A program made the translations under genes and the position numbers. A DNA stretch of 64,000 nucleotides, from assembly GCA_963693285.1 (NCBI GenBank), contig OY848920.1:7825135-7889134 (forward strand). Direction: 5' to 3'. Of the stretch, positions 44,721-56,980 are shown piece after piece (position 1 is the stretch's first letter; each line of letters starts with the position of its first letter). The notes below the pieces were generated by a model. That model searched no databases, was not told the DNA's origin, and saw only the letters and a program-made list of their open reading frames with translations. The DNA is from Xestospongia muta (taxonomy: Eukaryota > Porifera > Demospongiae > Haplosclerida > Petrosiidae).

Positions 44721-47064
44721 ATGTCGGTCCAAACAATGGCCATTTTCGTGAAAAATATTTTGAACCAAAAACCCTCTCTGAAACCGGAGACATCTTTGAA
44801 ACTAATTCACTATCCAAAAGGAAAACAGCAAGATGTTATTATTAGTGACCTCGCTCTCGTACACAAAGACGCCATGCTAAAGAACAGTGGAGGCCTGCGA
44901 CAATTGATAACTCATCAGTACACTTACTCTATTGTCTTCACACAAATTGAAAAGGGTGAAGTATTCTTAGCAGTGTTACTACATCAAGGTGATGATATAA
45001 AAGAAAGTGAATCACTCTTCGATAAAATACACACTACACTACAACCTTTAGTACGTAATGGATTGCTAAAGTTAAACAAAGCTTTGCTTAAGGAATCTCT
45101 TCTTCCATCTCCTTTACCACCAAATGAGCTCACTGTCCATCTAATAGATGTTATGGAAAAGCACACTGATCTCCATCCACAGTGGCATAAAGTAATACAA
45201 GCTCTCCTTCACTCAGCCTGTACGAGATGTAGTCGTGATGAGGTAACTAAACTGTTATCAAAAGGAGGCGATATAGAGGAAGAAGATAGCTTTGGAAACA
45301 CTCCATTACATACAGCAGCTAGTGAAGTCTCAGCTGAAGGAATGGAATGGCTCATGAGCCTCACTGAAAACAAGCTAAAGAAACCGTGCAATAGTTTAAA
45401 GCTACTCTCTCGCCAAAATAGTAATGGCAAAAGTGCAGCAGAGATAGCGGTAGAGAGTAACAACTATAATGCATTGTCTCAAATGATGAAAGTGGGTGGA
45501 TTACCATTATTATTTGGTCTGCCTGAGACTTCTAAAAAACATCAATTGATATTCTTCACACTGCAGCCAAAAATGATAACTCTGATTCCATAAGAGTCAT
45601 TGTTGAAGAAAAACATTCAAGGCCATTGAAACGTAGAAGTACTATGTATTTCCCTCCAATGAAGATGGATTCCTCGCCACCATTACTTTCTGAGGAAACA
45701 GATACTTCCTTCGATATTCTTGACAATGATGGTAACACACCTCTTATGCTAGCAGTTGAGAAAGGTTACCTTACTAGCTGCATGTATCTGTTGTTAGGTG
45801 AGGCTGACCCTAACTTCCCTATCCCACACACAGGCAACACTTCATTGCATATTGCTGTTGCAAATGGTCATCTTGCTATCACAAAGTTGCTTCTTATTTT
45901 TAAAGCAAATCCATCACTTTTAAACGAAAAAGGTGAAAAACCGATCGACAGGGTTCAACAAAGCAAAATGAAGCTGTTTACATCCGTATTTGAGGAGATA
46001 ATTTCTGCATTGAAGACTTCTAAATCAAGTGATGTTATTCCACCTCCTTTAGAGCCAAATTCCGTATGCCTATTGGGTCTTGATGGAGGCGGAGTTCGAT
46101 GTGTTCTGCTAGTACAGACACTCCTTGCAATACAAGATCGAATGAAACAATTGGAGCCCACAAGTCTCAACCCAATGTATTATTTTGATTATATTTCAGC
46201 AACTAGTATTGGCTGTGCTCCTGCACTTTACACGTTTTATGGTAATAGTACGTTAGAGACATGCTTTATAATGTCTTTAACAAGTACTGTCTCAGTAATT
46301 AGTGATTCTGATCGCGATGAGTTGAGTTAAAATAGTTTATTTCTGCTCTTGGTGCTCATACTATTATGGCTGATGTTGAATATCCTCGCATAATAATTAC
46401 ATCTACACTTGCTGACCGAATCCCTGGTGAACTTCATCTTGTGACAAATTATGGTGAGGCCAGAAATGGGCAAAAAGGACCTAAAGAACGTAAGGTGTGG
46501 GAAGCAGCCTTAATGACTACTGCTGCTCCAGTTTATAGGAAAGCATTCGAGGGAAAGTTCTTAGATGGAGGTGTTATGGTTAACAACCCAACAATGGATG
46601 CAATTGTAGAAATTCTACGTGAAAGTGACAAAGAAGGAAAACCAGCTAACCTTGGCTGTGTATTGTCAATTGCCACTGGGAAGGCACCAGTACAATATGT
46701 CGATAATGTAGCAATAACAATGCCAACGTTTTCATTGTCAGCTCTACGAGACATCCCAAGCAATATTTCTGTAGTTAAAAACATGGCTGATATTGTGATG
46801 GAGCAATTGACAAAAAGTGATGGTGAAGAAATCATAAGAGCTGAAACCATTTGCAAAGCTTTGGGATCGAGTTATTATCGATTCACTCCACAACTTAAAA
46901 GCCATGTTAGTCTTGCTGAAGGTGACATGAACAAGATCATTGACATAATGTACGACTGTCATTTATACCTACTGAAAGAAACAGACAAAATAGATCAAAT
47001 AGCTAGAAAACTACTATCTAGACCTCCAAATCTCTCACCATTGTTAAGAGGCATCTCTGCATGA
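44721..47064 (+). pseudogene. Ankyrin-patatin phospholipase (PLA2G6-like), copy 1, frameshifted
   Basis: Aligns end to end with the intact copies at 48317 and 57213. The first frame (start at 44721 or 44736) runs through the N-terminal region and first ankyrin block to LFGLPETSKK. A one-base loss near 45536-45550 ends it. The second frame (45626-46330) has the second ankyrin block, LDGGGVRC and the Ser motif ATSIGCAPAL, and breaks again near 46310-46340. The third frame (46366-47064) has the catalytic Asp in FLDGGVMVNNPTMDAI and the C-terminus to RPPNLSPLL. Active-site Ser and Asp are both still present, so inactivation is by frameshift and recent. The N-terminal 150 codons are nearly identical to the copy at 57213. 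Confidence 0.85.
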
Positions 47065-48316
47065 GAAGTATATAGTGAAAAAGCTTCTTTTTGAGTTAAA
47101 ACTTTTGGCTGCTAAAACATTAGGCAATTTTGATAATGTCGTTTTTGTTTACTACTTTTGTTATTATGACTGTTAGCTTATAATATTGCTGCAAAACTGT
47201 TATATTAATTTATAACAACTTTTTTTAAGTTTACATATGTTTCTACAAAAAATGATACAGCTGTCGAAATCTAATATTCATTTATAATTTTGACTATTGT
47301 TAAAATTTTATTTTTAAAAAAATAAATTTTAACAAATGACTAATAAAGTAATATTGTATTTATGAAAAATCTATGAATAGTGACTAATTAATTTTAATTA
47401 TAATATTTGTCATCATTTTTGCAAAGATGAAGTAAAAGTTTACTTAAACTCCTGTAAATAGGATAAATGTAGCAAATAATATTTTCATCCTGAATCTAAG
47501 TGTAACAGCAACTTGGTTAAAGAGTTTGGTCATTGTCTTGATGTAGTAACACAACTAAAATAACTTTTCCAATCTGTGTGAAGACAATTAAATATAATTA
47601 TTGATGAGTGCTAAATGTTTATAAGTGAGCTTGGTTTTGTCTGTCTGTCTCCAAGAATAAATAAACATTAAAATTGAGTAGTACATTTAGCAAAAAAAAT
47701 AAGATAATGTTAGCGTCTGCGTCTAGGCCATAATTTTATCTTCTCTGTTAGTTCTAGGTATTACATTTTGGTCCTATTTTGTTAAAAGAATCTTTAAAAT
47801 GATTAATTATTATTCTGTGGCTCGAGTCCTAGCAGAAAAAGCTATATTTTTATGTTAAATTAATAGAGTTACTTTCCATGGTATAATATAACATTTAGGA
47901 TCTAATGTATAGTACTAATTTCAAGTTTAAGTATTACGTTTTCTGCCAGGATTGTAGACACAGCCTAATTATTATTGTTAATAACTTCTCTAATAATTAA
48001 TAGGAGCATGGGACAATGTCCTACGATCACTGTGTACATTGGAAAGAAGTCAAAATTACACTAAATATATAAACCATAATTTATGATAAAAAACAAAAAC
48101 TAACATCAGCACAATTTCACACTCAAAGCAAAAAGAAAAAAATTATTCCTAGACTCAGATTCGAACCTCTAGCTTCTCAAAATTTAGAATCCATGGCCTA
48201 TATAGCTTCAGTAAATTAAATTCACTGCCGTGTTAACAAATCATACGACGTAAGTGTCAACATTCGCCTTACTTAATTGCCTGCGGAAAAGCAATCGGGT
48301 CAGTAAACAGCAAAGT
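47065..48316. other. Intergenic between patatin copies 1 and 2
   Basis: AT-rich, no gene. An in-frame upstream ATG at 48254 would add 21 residues to copy 2. Confidence 0.5.
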
Positions 48317-50650
48317 ATGGCTACGATAGTGAAGATAATACAGGACGCTCTACCTCCATTGACGCCAACGAATACTATCAAGCTAATTACGTATCCCAGA
48401 GAAAAAAGAGATGATGTTGTAACCAGTCACCTTGCTTTTACGCATAAAGATACAATCTCTTTAAGAAGCCTTTATGGCTACTGGTCATTTACCATTCATC
48501 AATACACATACTTTATCGTCTTTACACAGATGGAGAAAGGCAAAGTTATTTTAACCGTGTTGCTACATCAAGGTGATGACCAAAAGGAAAGTCAATCTCT
48601 CTTTAACCAAATTGCTGTTACACTTCGACCCCTGATACGCTCTGGTTCTATTAAGTTGAACAAAGCACTACTTAATGAAGCTCTTCTCCCCACTCCTCTA
48701 ACACCAAAAGAGCTAACTACACATTTAGTAAATGTTATGGAAAAGCACACTGAGCTCTATCCAGAATGGCACAAAGTAGTGCAAGCTCTACTTCACTCAG
48801 CCTGCAGCAGTGGTAATCGAGAAGAAGTAACTAAACTGTTATCAAAAGGTGGAGATTTAGAAGAAGAAGATAATTTGGGAAAAACTCCAATACATTCAGC
48901 AGCAAGTGAAGTCTCAGCAGAAGGAATGAAATGGCTAATGAGTATTGCTGGAAAAAAGCTGAAGAAGAGAATAAGTACTGTAGACTTAATTGCTCATCGA
49001 ACCAGTGGTGGTAAAAGTCCTGCAGATGTAGCAGTTGAGAGTAACAATGACAGTGCTCTTTCACATATGATGAAGGTTGGTGGATTAGGTGTTGTCTTTG
49101 GGTTACCTGAGACTGTTGAAAAAAAATCATCAGATATTCTTCACACAGCAGTCAAGAATGACAGCTGCAAGTCAATACGAGTTTTAGCTGAAGAAAAGCA
49201 GTCACAGCTTCGTAAACGACAAACCACAATGTATTTTTCACCAGTTACACCTCCATCACCAATATCATCTGAGATGGATGTATCCTTTGATGTTGTAGAT
49301 GACAATGGTAATACACCACTGATGTTGGCAGTTGAAAAAGGTTATCTAAATAGCTGTCTGTACTTGTTGTTAGGGCAAGCTGATCCTAATTTCCCTAATC
49401 CTCAAAATGGCAACACTTCATTACACATTGCAGTAGCTAATGGTCACGTGACTATCACAAAATTGCTTCTTGTTTTTAAAGCCATCCCAACTATAGCTAA
49501 CAAAAAAGGTCGGAAACCAGTTGATTTAGCTTCACCAGCACAACGTAAGCAATTTCAATCTATTTTTGAAGATGTAATTTCTTCAATGGAGAGATCCAAG
49601 AGTCAGCAGTCAACTACTTTACCACCTCCTCTTCAACCGGATTCTGTTTACCTATTAAGCTTTGATGGAGGTGGAGTCCGTGGTGTTATTACAATGCAGA
49701 TGCTTCTTGCCATTCAAGACCGCATGAAGGAGTTAGATCCCATGAGTCTCAACCCATTGTATTATTTTGATTACATTTCAGCTACTAGTATTGGGTCTGT
49801 TGCTCCATTAACCACATATTATGGTAACGGTACTTTAGAGACAATCTTTGTATCAAGTTTGACTGAGCTTATTCAAATGATTGGTGGCACCTCTACTCCA
49901 TCTAAACGCACAGATTCAGTCGTGCAGTATGCTATCACTGCTTTTGGTGCTGATGCTGTTATGGCTGATCTTAAACATCCCAGAATAATAATCACATCTG
50001 CACTTGCTGACCGGATCCCTTCTGAACTTCATCTTGTGACGAATTATAGTGAGACTAAAGAACGTAAGGCGTGGGAAGCAATGATAATGACCACTGCTGC
50101 TCCATTTTATATGAAACCATTTGAGGATAAATTCTTAGATGGTGGTCTAATGGTTAACAACCCAACAATGGATGCAATTATGGAAATTCTACGTGAAAGT
50201 GACAAAGAAGGAAAACCAGCTAATCTTGGCTTTGTACTGTCGCTTGGCACTGGTAAGTCTCCAGTAAAATATATCAAAAACGTGGCATTAGAAATGCCAT
50301 CCTTTTCATTTTCATCTCTGAAAGACATCCCAAGCAGTATTTCTGCTGCTAAAAACATGGTTGGTATAATGATGGATGAATTAACAAAGAGCGACGGAGA
50401 AGAAATTGCTAGAGCTGAAACTATTTGCAAAGCTTTCGGTTCATCTTATTATCGAATGACTCCACAACTTAATACCAATGTAAATATTGTTGAAAGTGAT
50501 ATGAATAAGATCACTGACATAATGTTTGACTGCTTCTTGTACCTACAAAGTGAAAAAGAGAAGATTGATCAAATAGCTCGCCAACTTTTAAAGAAACCAC
50601 CAAACCTTCAAGCATTGTTCAAGAGTACCACATTGGCTGCAAAAACCTGA
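48317..50650 (+). CDS. Calcium-independent phospholipase A2-like protein (ankyrin-patatin), copy 2
   Basis: Single exon, 777 residues from the ATG that aligns with copy 4 (MATIVKII); an in-frame ATG at 48254 is possible. The architecture matches PLA2G6/iPLA2-beta (about 800 residues): an N-terminal region (1-150), a first ankyrin block (about 155-215), a second ankyrin block (about 335-415: GNTPLMLAVEKGY, GNTSLHIAVANGH), then the patatin domain. The oxyanion motif DGGGVRG starts at 450, the nucleophile is Ser491 in ATSIG (GTSTG in PLA2G6), and the catalytic Asp608 is in DGG (FLDGGLMVNNPTMDAI). VLSLGTG and YYRMTPQL follow. Predicted to hydrolyse acyl chains of phospholipids; regulation is not visible. 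This is the only copy with all catalytic motifs intact and both ends present. Confidence 0.9.
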   Translation: MATIVKIIQDALPPLTPTNTIKLITYPREKRDDVVTSHLAFTHKDTISLRSLYGYWSFTIHQYTYFIVFTQMEKGKVILTVLLHQGDDQKESQSLFNQIAVTLRPLIRSGSIKLNKALLNEALLPTPLTPKELTTHLVNVMEKHTELYPEWHKVVQALLHSACSSGNREEVTKLLSKGGDLEEEDNLGKTPIHSAASEVSAEGMKWLMSIAGKKLKKRISTVDLIAHRTSGGKSPADVAVESNNDSALSHMMKVGGLGVVFGLPETVEKKSSDILHTAVKNDSCKSIRVLAEEKQSQLRKRQTTMYFSPVTPPSPISSEMDVSFDVVDDNGNTPLMLAVEKGYLNSCLYLLLGQADPNFPNPQNGNTSLHIAVANGHVTITKLLLVFKAIPTIANKKGRKPVDLASPAQRKQFQSIFEDVISSMERSKSQQSTTLPPPLQPDSVYLLSFDGGGVRGVITMQMLLAIQDRMKELDPMSLNPLYYFDYISATSIGSVAPLTTYYGNGTLETIFVSSLTELIQMIGGTSTPSKRTDSVVQYAITAFGADAVMADLKHPRIIITSALADRIPSELHLVTNYSETKERKAWEAMIMTTAAPFYMKPFEDKFLDGGLMVNNPTMDAIMEILRESDKEGKPANLGFVLSLGTGKSPVKYIKNVALEMPSFSFSSLKDIPSSISAAKNMVGIMMDELTKSDGEEIARAETICKAFGSSYYRMTPQLNTNVNIVESDMNKITDIMFDCFLYLQSEKEKIDQIARQLLKKPPNLQALFKSTTLAAKT

Positions 50651-51842
50651 AACTAATATAAATTACTATCAATGTTACCTATTGTAGATTAACTTTGATA
50701 TACATCCTGCAAAAGTATTCAGAACATTTATTTCATCTATTGATTTAAAGTTGTTTGAGACTTGTATTAATGTTATCAGTAATGATCATTTCTGACCATG
50801 AATACAAAAATGGAACAGATCATGTTTTCTTTAGTTTTCAACACAAGCCAAAAACCACAAAGGTCATTGCTTTGCCACTGTAAAAAGTGATGGTAGATTT
50901 AACCATCATTTGGTTATATAGGTCGCAATTGCAAACTTATTCTTGTTGAAAAAGTAATTATAACCTGCATGCATGTTTTCATTACTACTTCACTGCTGTT
51001 TATGTAGCGACAAACCATCAATCTCATAGTACATTAGTAATCAAAATAGTATTATGTTACATTTTGCATATAAAACCTGTATAACCATGTATTAGTTAAC
51101 TCAACCAATCAATTTTACAGTGAATTCTAATGTGCATAACTTCGGAAAGGTAAATCTGCTTTTATTATTTAAACAAAACGTAGGTCTAGTAAAGGATTTT
51201 TTAGAAACAATATAACCTTATTTTCAATATTTTTAGTAATATGTACCATTTTTTTCATTTATTTTATGGTCACAATTAATCTTGCTTATTTCTAAGTTTT
51301 AGTAAAGTAGTATGTTATTATGGACAATGGTATAAGATTGTAAAGACTTCTTCTCCACCTAAAAACTTTAATAATATTGATTTAACAATCTATGGTCATC
51401 TTTGTCACACATAATAAAGTGATGAGACGCTAAAAAGTAATAAAACATCACAATGTTGTTATTACTATTATGCTACTGTTTCCTACCGACATAACAAGGT
51501 GCAAACAACAGACACCAATAAAGACTTCCCTATCAAGAGGAAGCAACAGATGTCCTACCCTTGTTTATCAATGTAGTGCAAACAGAGTATAGGATAAGGA
51601 AATATAGACTACATTGTACATTCAGAAGGAAGGTGGCTAATGTCTAACTAACACATATGGCTGTAACAAGTTTACAATTACAACTATATACCTATATACA
51701 AAACTCTACTTGTCATTAGTTTATTAGTAGTAAGAATTGTGTAATGTTTACTTTTCTCAATATCTCAACTTGTATTATTGCAATGAAATAACCATAGATT
51801 TAGTTACATCAACAAAACAATTTTTATTGTGATATACATATT

Positions 51843-51891
<49 letters not shown>

Positions 51892-51939
51892 TATATGAAT
51901 AAGAGATTGACATATTGTGTAATTATTTTGTACCTAAAA
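50651..51939. other. Intergenic with dispersed repeat and (AT)n
   Basis: 51520-51620 resembles 4507-4580. An (AT)n run lies at 51846-51884. No gene. Confidence 0.5.
51846..51884. repeat. (AT)n microsatellite
   Basis: About 19 AT units without interruption. Confidence 0.9.
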
Positions 51940-52510
51940 TTGAAAGAGAGAAGATTGATCAATTTCCTTTACAAACTTTTAATATTTTAATATAACAAAG
52001 CCTCCAAACCTCAACCATTGTTCATAGGTACCATCACTATGGCAACTCAAATCAGAATTCAAAATTAATATAATTTATATTGACAATGTTACAATCTAGA
52101 TCTAAATCCTATTCAAATCATACTTAGTTCTATTTCACACTACCTTAAACACTTTGTTGAGCTTTTACTATCTGTTAAAACTGAAATAAAATGTATAAAC
52201 TATATTTCTCACTGTAGTTATTACTACTTGCCTCATGATGTCCTTAATATTTACTGTTTCACTATTAGGTGGTTCCAATAACTCTAATCACACTTAGTTG
52301 ATTAAAGAAGTGTTTATGTCAAGTCTTGGTGTTAACACTGTTATGGTTGACATTGAATATACTCAATTAATAGTCATATCAACTGATGAGAAGTGATGGC
52401 AAAGAAATCATTAGAGCTGACACTATTTGCAGATCTTTGGGATCAAGTCATTATCAGTTCACTCTTCAACTTATAAGCCATGTTAGTCTTGTAACATGAG
52501 CAACATCATC
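51940..52510 (+). pseudogene. Decayed fifth ankyrin-patatin relic
   Basis: 51940-52060 aligns with the extreme C-terminal coding part of copy 2 (gagagaagattgatcaa..., cctccaaacctcaaccattg). 52270-52500 aligns with earlier parts: GGS near 52271, SLGVNTVMVDIEYT (cf. ALGAHTIMADVEYP), then DGKEIIRADTICRSLGSS and a LQLISHVSLV segment. The order is scrambled (C-terminus first), stops and deletions are frequent, and no frame is open. A remnant of an old additional copy or partial duplications. Confidence 0.75.
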
Positions 52511-53084
52511 ATCATAATACATTTATACTTAACTAAAAAAACAGATGATATTTAAAATATAAAATGACAGTTTGTTGAGTTATTCAAAATTGGTATGACA
52601 CATATATACTATAAATAGTAAGAACGTTTCACAAAACAAAAATATAGAAACATTTATATTCATTTTAAGCTTAAGAGAAGTTTTTTAAATAATTATACAA
52701 TTGCCAGAAATGCTTTTATGGTGGATGTAACTAGTTTTGTCCTTTTAACAAATACACTCTGCTTTTTAGCAATTTTGTTTACTTAACTAGTAGATAATGT
52801 TATAATAGCTGATGATCATTTGTGTTAAAAATGTTACTTTTGTGATGTGACATATCACATGAAAATCACTTACAAAACTTTTGTCAATAACATTTGAATT
52901 TAAATATGCAATCATATTATTATGAAAAACTAATAATATTAATATTAATATTGTAGCAGTGCTCTTTATGTTATATACCTTAGTACTGTATAACATACGT
53001 TTTGTATATTATTCTCTCTTCAGGGAATTATCTTTGCAATACAACAGGAAAAGGATAGGTCAATTATAAGTCAATTATAAGTCA

Positions 53085-53360
53085 ATGGGGAATTTTATAA
53101 CACCAGAGACTAGCGACAGGAAAGTTGCCTATGCCCACGTGTTGATTACTGTCATGGCATGTGCAGGATTATACTACTCTGAAGCAATGTTTTCTCCTGG
53201 ACTCACCAATATTGCTAGCGATTGTTATGCAAACAGTTATATTCAATGTTTGATCAATAATCCAACTTTTCTTCATCTAACAAGAACAATAATTGACAAC
53301 CACTATAATATTAAATGTACACAATGTTCAAAATCAGGTATGAAAAAAATGTCAGCATAA
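53085..53360 (+). pseudogene. USP-type deubiquitinase Cys-box fragment, copy 2
   Basis: 91 residues, MGNF...KKMSA, about 95% identical to copy 1. GLTNIASDCYANSYIQCL keeps the catalytic Cys and the Asn-Ser after it. Most differences are single substitutions (A/V, P/S, N/D), and both copies are open over the same length. That is more than expected for pure decay, so the fragment may be an exon of an element-encoded protein. Confidence 0.6.
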
Positions 53361-54480
53361 TTGTTATCTATACATTTCATGATCCGCAATGATCCATGTC
53401 TGGCAGATGTACAGAATGTCTATGTCTGTGATGCCATCAGACCATATTGTAGCATGCCTAAAAGGCAAAGAGAAAGTAAAAAAAAACATTTTAAGATATA
53501 ACTATTGTATAGTCGAACATAACTCTTTGACACTGGGTGTATATCAAAATCTACATAATTAAATTAGTATTAGAAAATACTCTTCAAGGTACAGATCATT
53601 GACATTCATTCAAGAAAGTTCACAGTTTGAACAAACTCAGACAAGTTAGAAATGAATTACAACTTAATAACATTTCAGCTGCTATAATTGTTAGTACTAT
53701 CATGTGTAGTGTATGTCGCTTCACCAATATAAGTAACCAATATGATATGCAGTGTTATGGAACTCAAAGTGAAATGGTATAGCAAGCAAGTCTGTCAACA
53801 TTGATATTTATAATTGCCAACAGGGTAAATCTAATGGCTTTAAGAAAGGCCAATGTCATTGGACACTATTAGTACTAACAAACAGATAGTTGTACACAAG
53901 CCCAATCATTGATATTGTATAGGTTGCTGATATAAGAAAAAAGCAAGCAGAATATTGTGACTCCTACAATATGATCAAATGAAGCTTATTGGGTACAATA
54001 AGGTATGTATGGTGATTGTTGTGAGTTATTTGTATAACTAAAAAATGACCGAAAAATGTGTCCATCAGAATGGAGTGAATGGAAATATATACATAGGACA
54101 ATACGATCTTACTGAACTTTTAACACATAATTTTTTACTGTCAATAGGATCAACCTACATAGACAATATGCTGTGGTGTATTTTTAGGACAATTTGCTTT
54201 ATGTAGTGTTTTAAACAAAAGTTGGGACTTTAAACTGTAATTTTTACCTTTCATGAAGTATTACCACAATAGAAACAAATGGTTATCAATTGAGAGATCT
54301 TATATAGCAGAAGAAATTCTCTGTGGTCAACTATTGTTATAAATGGCACAAACATTGTATAATTTTTACTGATATTTAAAAATTACTTTTATAATTACAC
54401 TTATGCTTAGTGAACCACTAAGACCATAACATGTTTGATTTAATTCATGCTCTTATATGGTCTTATATCGCATTATCTAT

Positions 54481-54651
54481 AGCACTCGTCGGTATAAGCT
54501 TGATGCTATGGAATTAGTTGGCACTGATGTTGATCCTTCTACTGGTCTTCATATCAGTAACCACTATGGTCTATTAGCAACATTTAGTTTGCTGGATAAT
54601 GCAAGTTTTCTCCCTCCAAAACCACCAGCAGACGTGCCGTGTACATTTGTA
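54481..54651 (+). pseudogene. Exon-like fragment resembling the end of an endonuclease/exonuclease/phosphatase domain
   Basis: Flanked by an acceptor (attatctatag) and a donor (GTGAGT). It reads RRYKLDAMELVGTD...HISNHYGLLATFSLLD, and the S(N/D)HYGLLATF block is like the final SDHxGLxATF motif of the EEP superfamily (sphingomyelinase/AP-endonuclease type). The catalytic Asp position is Asn here. It occurs only in copy 2 of the unit. Family assignment is tentative. Confidence 0.4.
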
Positions 54652-55142
54652 TGTGAGTATTAACAAGTCAATGCATCTCAGTACAGTGTAACACTAGCAA
54701 ATTATATAGGCAACCTAATGTAAGACAAAGGCTATTAACATCACCAATACAAGAAGGATTCAACTACAAACCAGTTTATCTAGAACCTACCATAGCTCAA
54801 TGTCTTCATTAGACTCTTGTTGATAAAGAGGAATCTCTTAAACTAAAACCACAAAAACTGCCAAACATGGCTCTGCTCACAAAGCCTGAAACCAAATCTC
54901 CATTTAATGAGTACTTATTATCTTCAATATGGCTATCAAAATTGTCTCCTATCAGTGAAGCCATCATCAACATCTCCTAAAAAACCTTTTAAATCCCCTC
55001 CGTCAAAGCAACTGCAACAAAATTATACCTGTGTGATCTCCAAAAAAGTCTACGCAAATAGGGTAGGCTTACATAAACACAAACAACAATCAACAACAAC
55101 TTTGATATAACACTGGGGGCTATCACTTGCACAGAAATACTC

Positions 55143-56945
55143 TGCTCTTTTACACACAACTATACCAATTAAAACATCATTTGTCACTTGAACATAACAT
55201 GTAGATGGAGGAGACAAAAAGAACTCAAGACATTAGCAGGTATAAAATGCAATGTATGCAGTAATTGATACTATTTATTTTAGATTTCCTTGATTGGAAG
55301 CCCAAGTACGAAAAAGGAGACCAACACAATTTTCATTAAAGGACACAAACATCAAAATTAATTTGTACATGGCATGTTGACTGAGCTTGGAGAGGGGCAT
55401 TAAATAGAATTGAGGACAAACCTACTCAGCAAACAGTATACCATAATCTACATGCTTTATTGGATGAAACAGACATATCCAGGTTTGAAAACTTACTATA
55501 ACTGAAAAAAGCCACACCAACAAATTCATTTTATGATTATTTTAACCAGACATACGTCAAGAGAAAAGAACAATGGACATAATGCTACCATATAAGAGCG
55601 TGAATCAAAACATTGTACTTGGAAAATTTCACCATGTGTTCAAACATTTATAAAGGCAAAAGATAAAAGAGGGTAAATAAGTGTGTTCACATGTTTACTA
55701 AAATTTGCATGAGACAAAGCTTTCAACAAACCAATTAAAGCGAAAAAAGGAAAACAACACACAAAATAATTGACATCAACAAAAGGCACAATATAAGTCT
55801 CAAACTATCTACTACTGTCATATTAACATCATCTGACACACAATGGCAGGTCCAGTCTAGCAGTAGTATGGTTTTCTAAACTGGTAGTCTAAATGATCAA
55901 CAATGCCAATGCTCTTTTCAATGTATGGATTGCAATATTTGTATTTATTCCTACTCTTGTACTTGTCCTGATGTATTTATAAATGCTAGCATTTGTAATC
56001 ATATCCATTTTGTTGAACTTCAACAGACTCTACTAACCCCTCCTCCTTCACCTCTGTCCACTACAACTACTGAAATTGGGTCAGATATAGTACTCTCCCA
56101 CAATTAACAACAGAAATGGTAACAAATACAAATTCAGTTCACAGCTATTATCTAATACCAATTCTATAACAGTCAAAATAGCTACCTACTCAGAAGATAC
56201 GTTACAGGCTATCCAAGACACATTAGCACAATTAAAGGTCTAGTAAATCCTAATGAACTACAAGTTTGAAATAATAACATCAACGAACAAGCAAATAAAA
56301 ATATATCTAAACAGCAATTGTTTGTCAGTACACAAAAAGGTAATAGACAACAAAGTATGAGAATTGCTAAACCAGACAACACTGATAAACAACACTTTGT
56401 TACTATCAGGAAAGCATCTATACATACTACAGGCTGAAAATGTATGAGTTAAATTGACAATTAATCAATAATATACATATTTTAAATTAAAGATATGTTC
56501 ACTTATTTTCGGTTAACAAAAAGTAGTCTAAAGACTAGTTAACAGGGACATTATTTTATCACCGTCTGATGTACGGAACCTTACTTTGCCTGAAGACATC
56601 ATTGATGAGCACATTGATTATCTATGCCAATATTTTGATAAGTCATGGCTACATATAATGAAGCTACGTAAACAAATGAAAGTTCATTATTATATACCGA
56701 GTGTTGTATTAATTTTAGTGGATGACAAGATTAACATATGGCATTGTCCTACTGTACCATCATAACAACCAAATGAAATATGGTATCATGTGACTTACGT
56801 TTTATTGGTGAGTCCACTGATTACAAGAATTGGTTTCACCTTGAGTTTAACAGTAGGGACTGTGTCGGAGTAACATCTGAACCTATTGACAAGTGGACAT
56901 GTCAGCAATGTTCTAACCTGAAAAGATCGAATAAAGACAGATCAG
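55143..56945 (+). mobile_element. Decayed MULE-type transposon with SWIM zinc finger and PHD remnants
   Basis: Stops and frameshifts are frequent but blocks are recognisable. 55270-55310: DFLDWKPKYEK. 55530-55740: FYDYFNQTYVKRKEQW, then YLENF, then KRVNKCVHMFTK, as in MULE transposases. 55925-56030: CTCPDVFINASICNHIH, a SWIM zinc finger (CxC...CxH), typical of the MULE C-terminus. 56560-56640: LPEDIIDEHIDYLCQYF, perhaps a Ulp1-type protease start. 56789-56928: NWFHLEFNSRDC...IDKWTCQQC, the second half of a PHD finger. Transposase plus protease plus PHD is a known layout of large MULE-like elements. No intact frame remains. Confidence 0.6.
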
Positions 56946-56980
56946 CATTATTATTTTAATTAATTATTAACACTCAATGT

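Larger units (their letters stand above)
52783..55142 (+). mobile_element. Transposon-like unit, copy 2 (inverted relative to 26015-28089)
   Basis: Starts at the shared boundary taactagtagataatg and is similar to the reverse complement of copy 1 until about 55142 (actgggggctatcact). It includes the USP-like fragment and an extra 310-base exon-bearing segment (54334-54650). On its right it continues into the decayed MULE region. Confidence 0.7.

Noticed and set aside
48150..48235. tRNA-like box B (complement ggttcgaatct)
   Set aside because: The T-stem bases around it do not pair and no convincing D-arm or acceptor stem is visible; at best a very old SINE trace.
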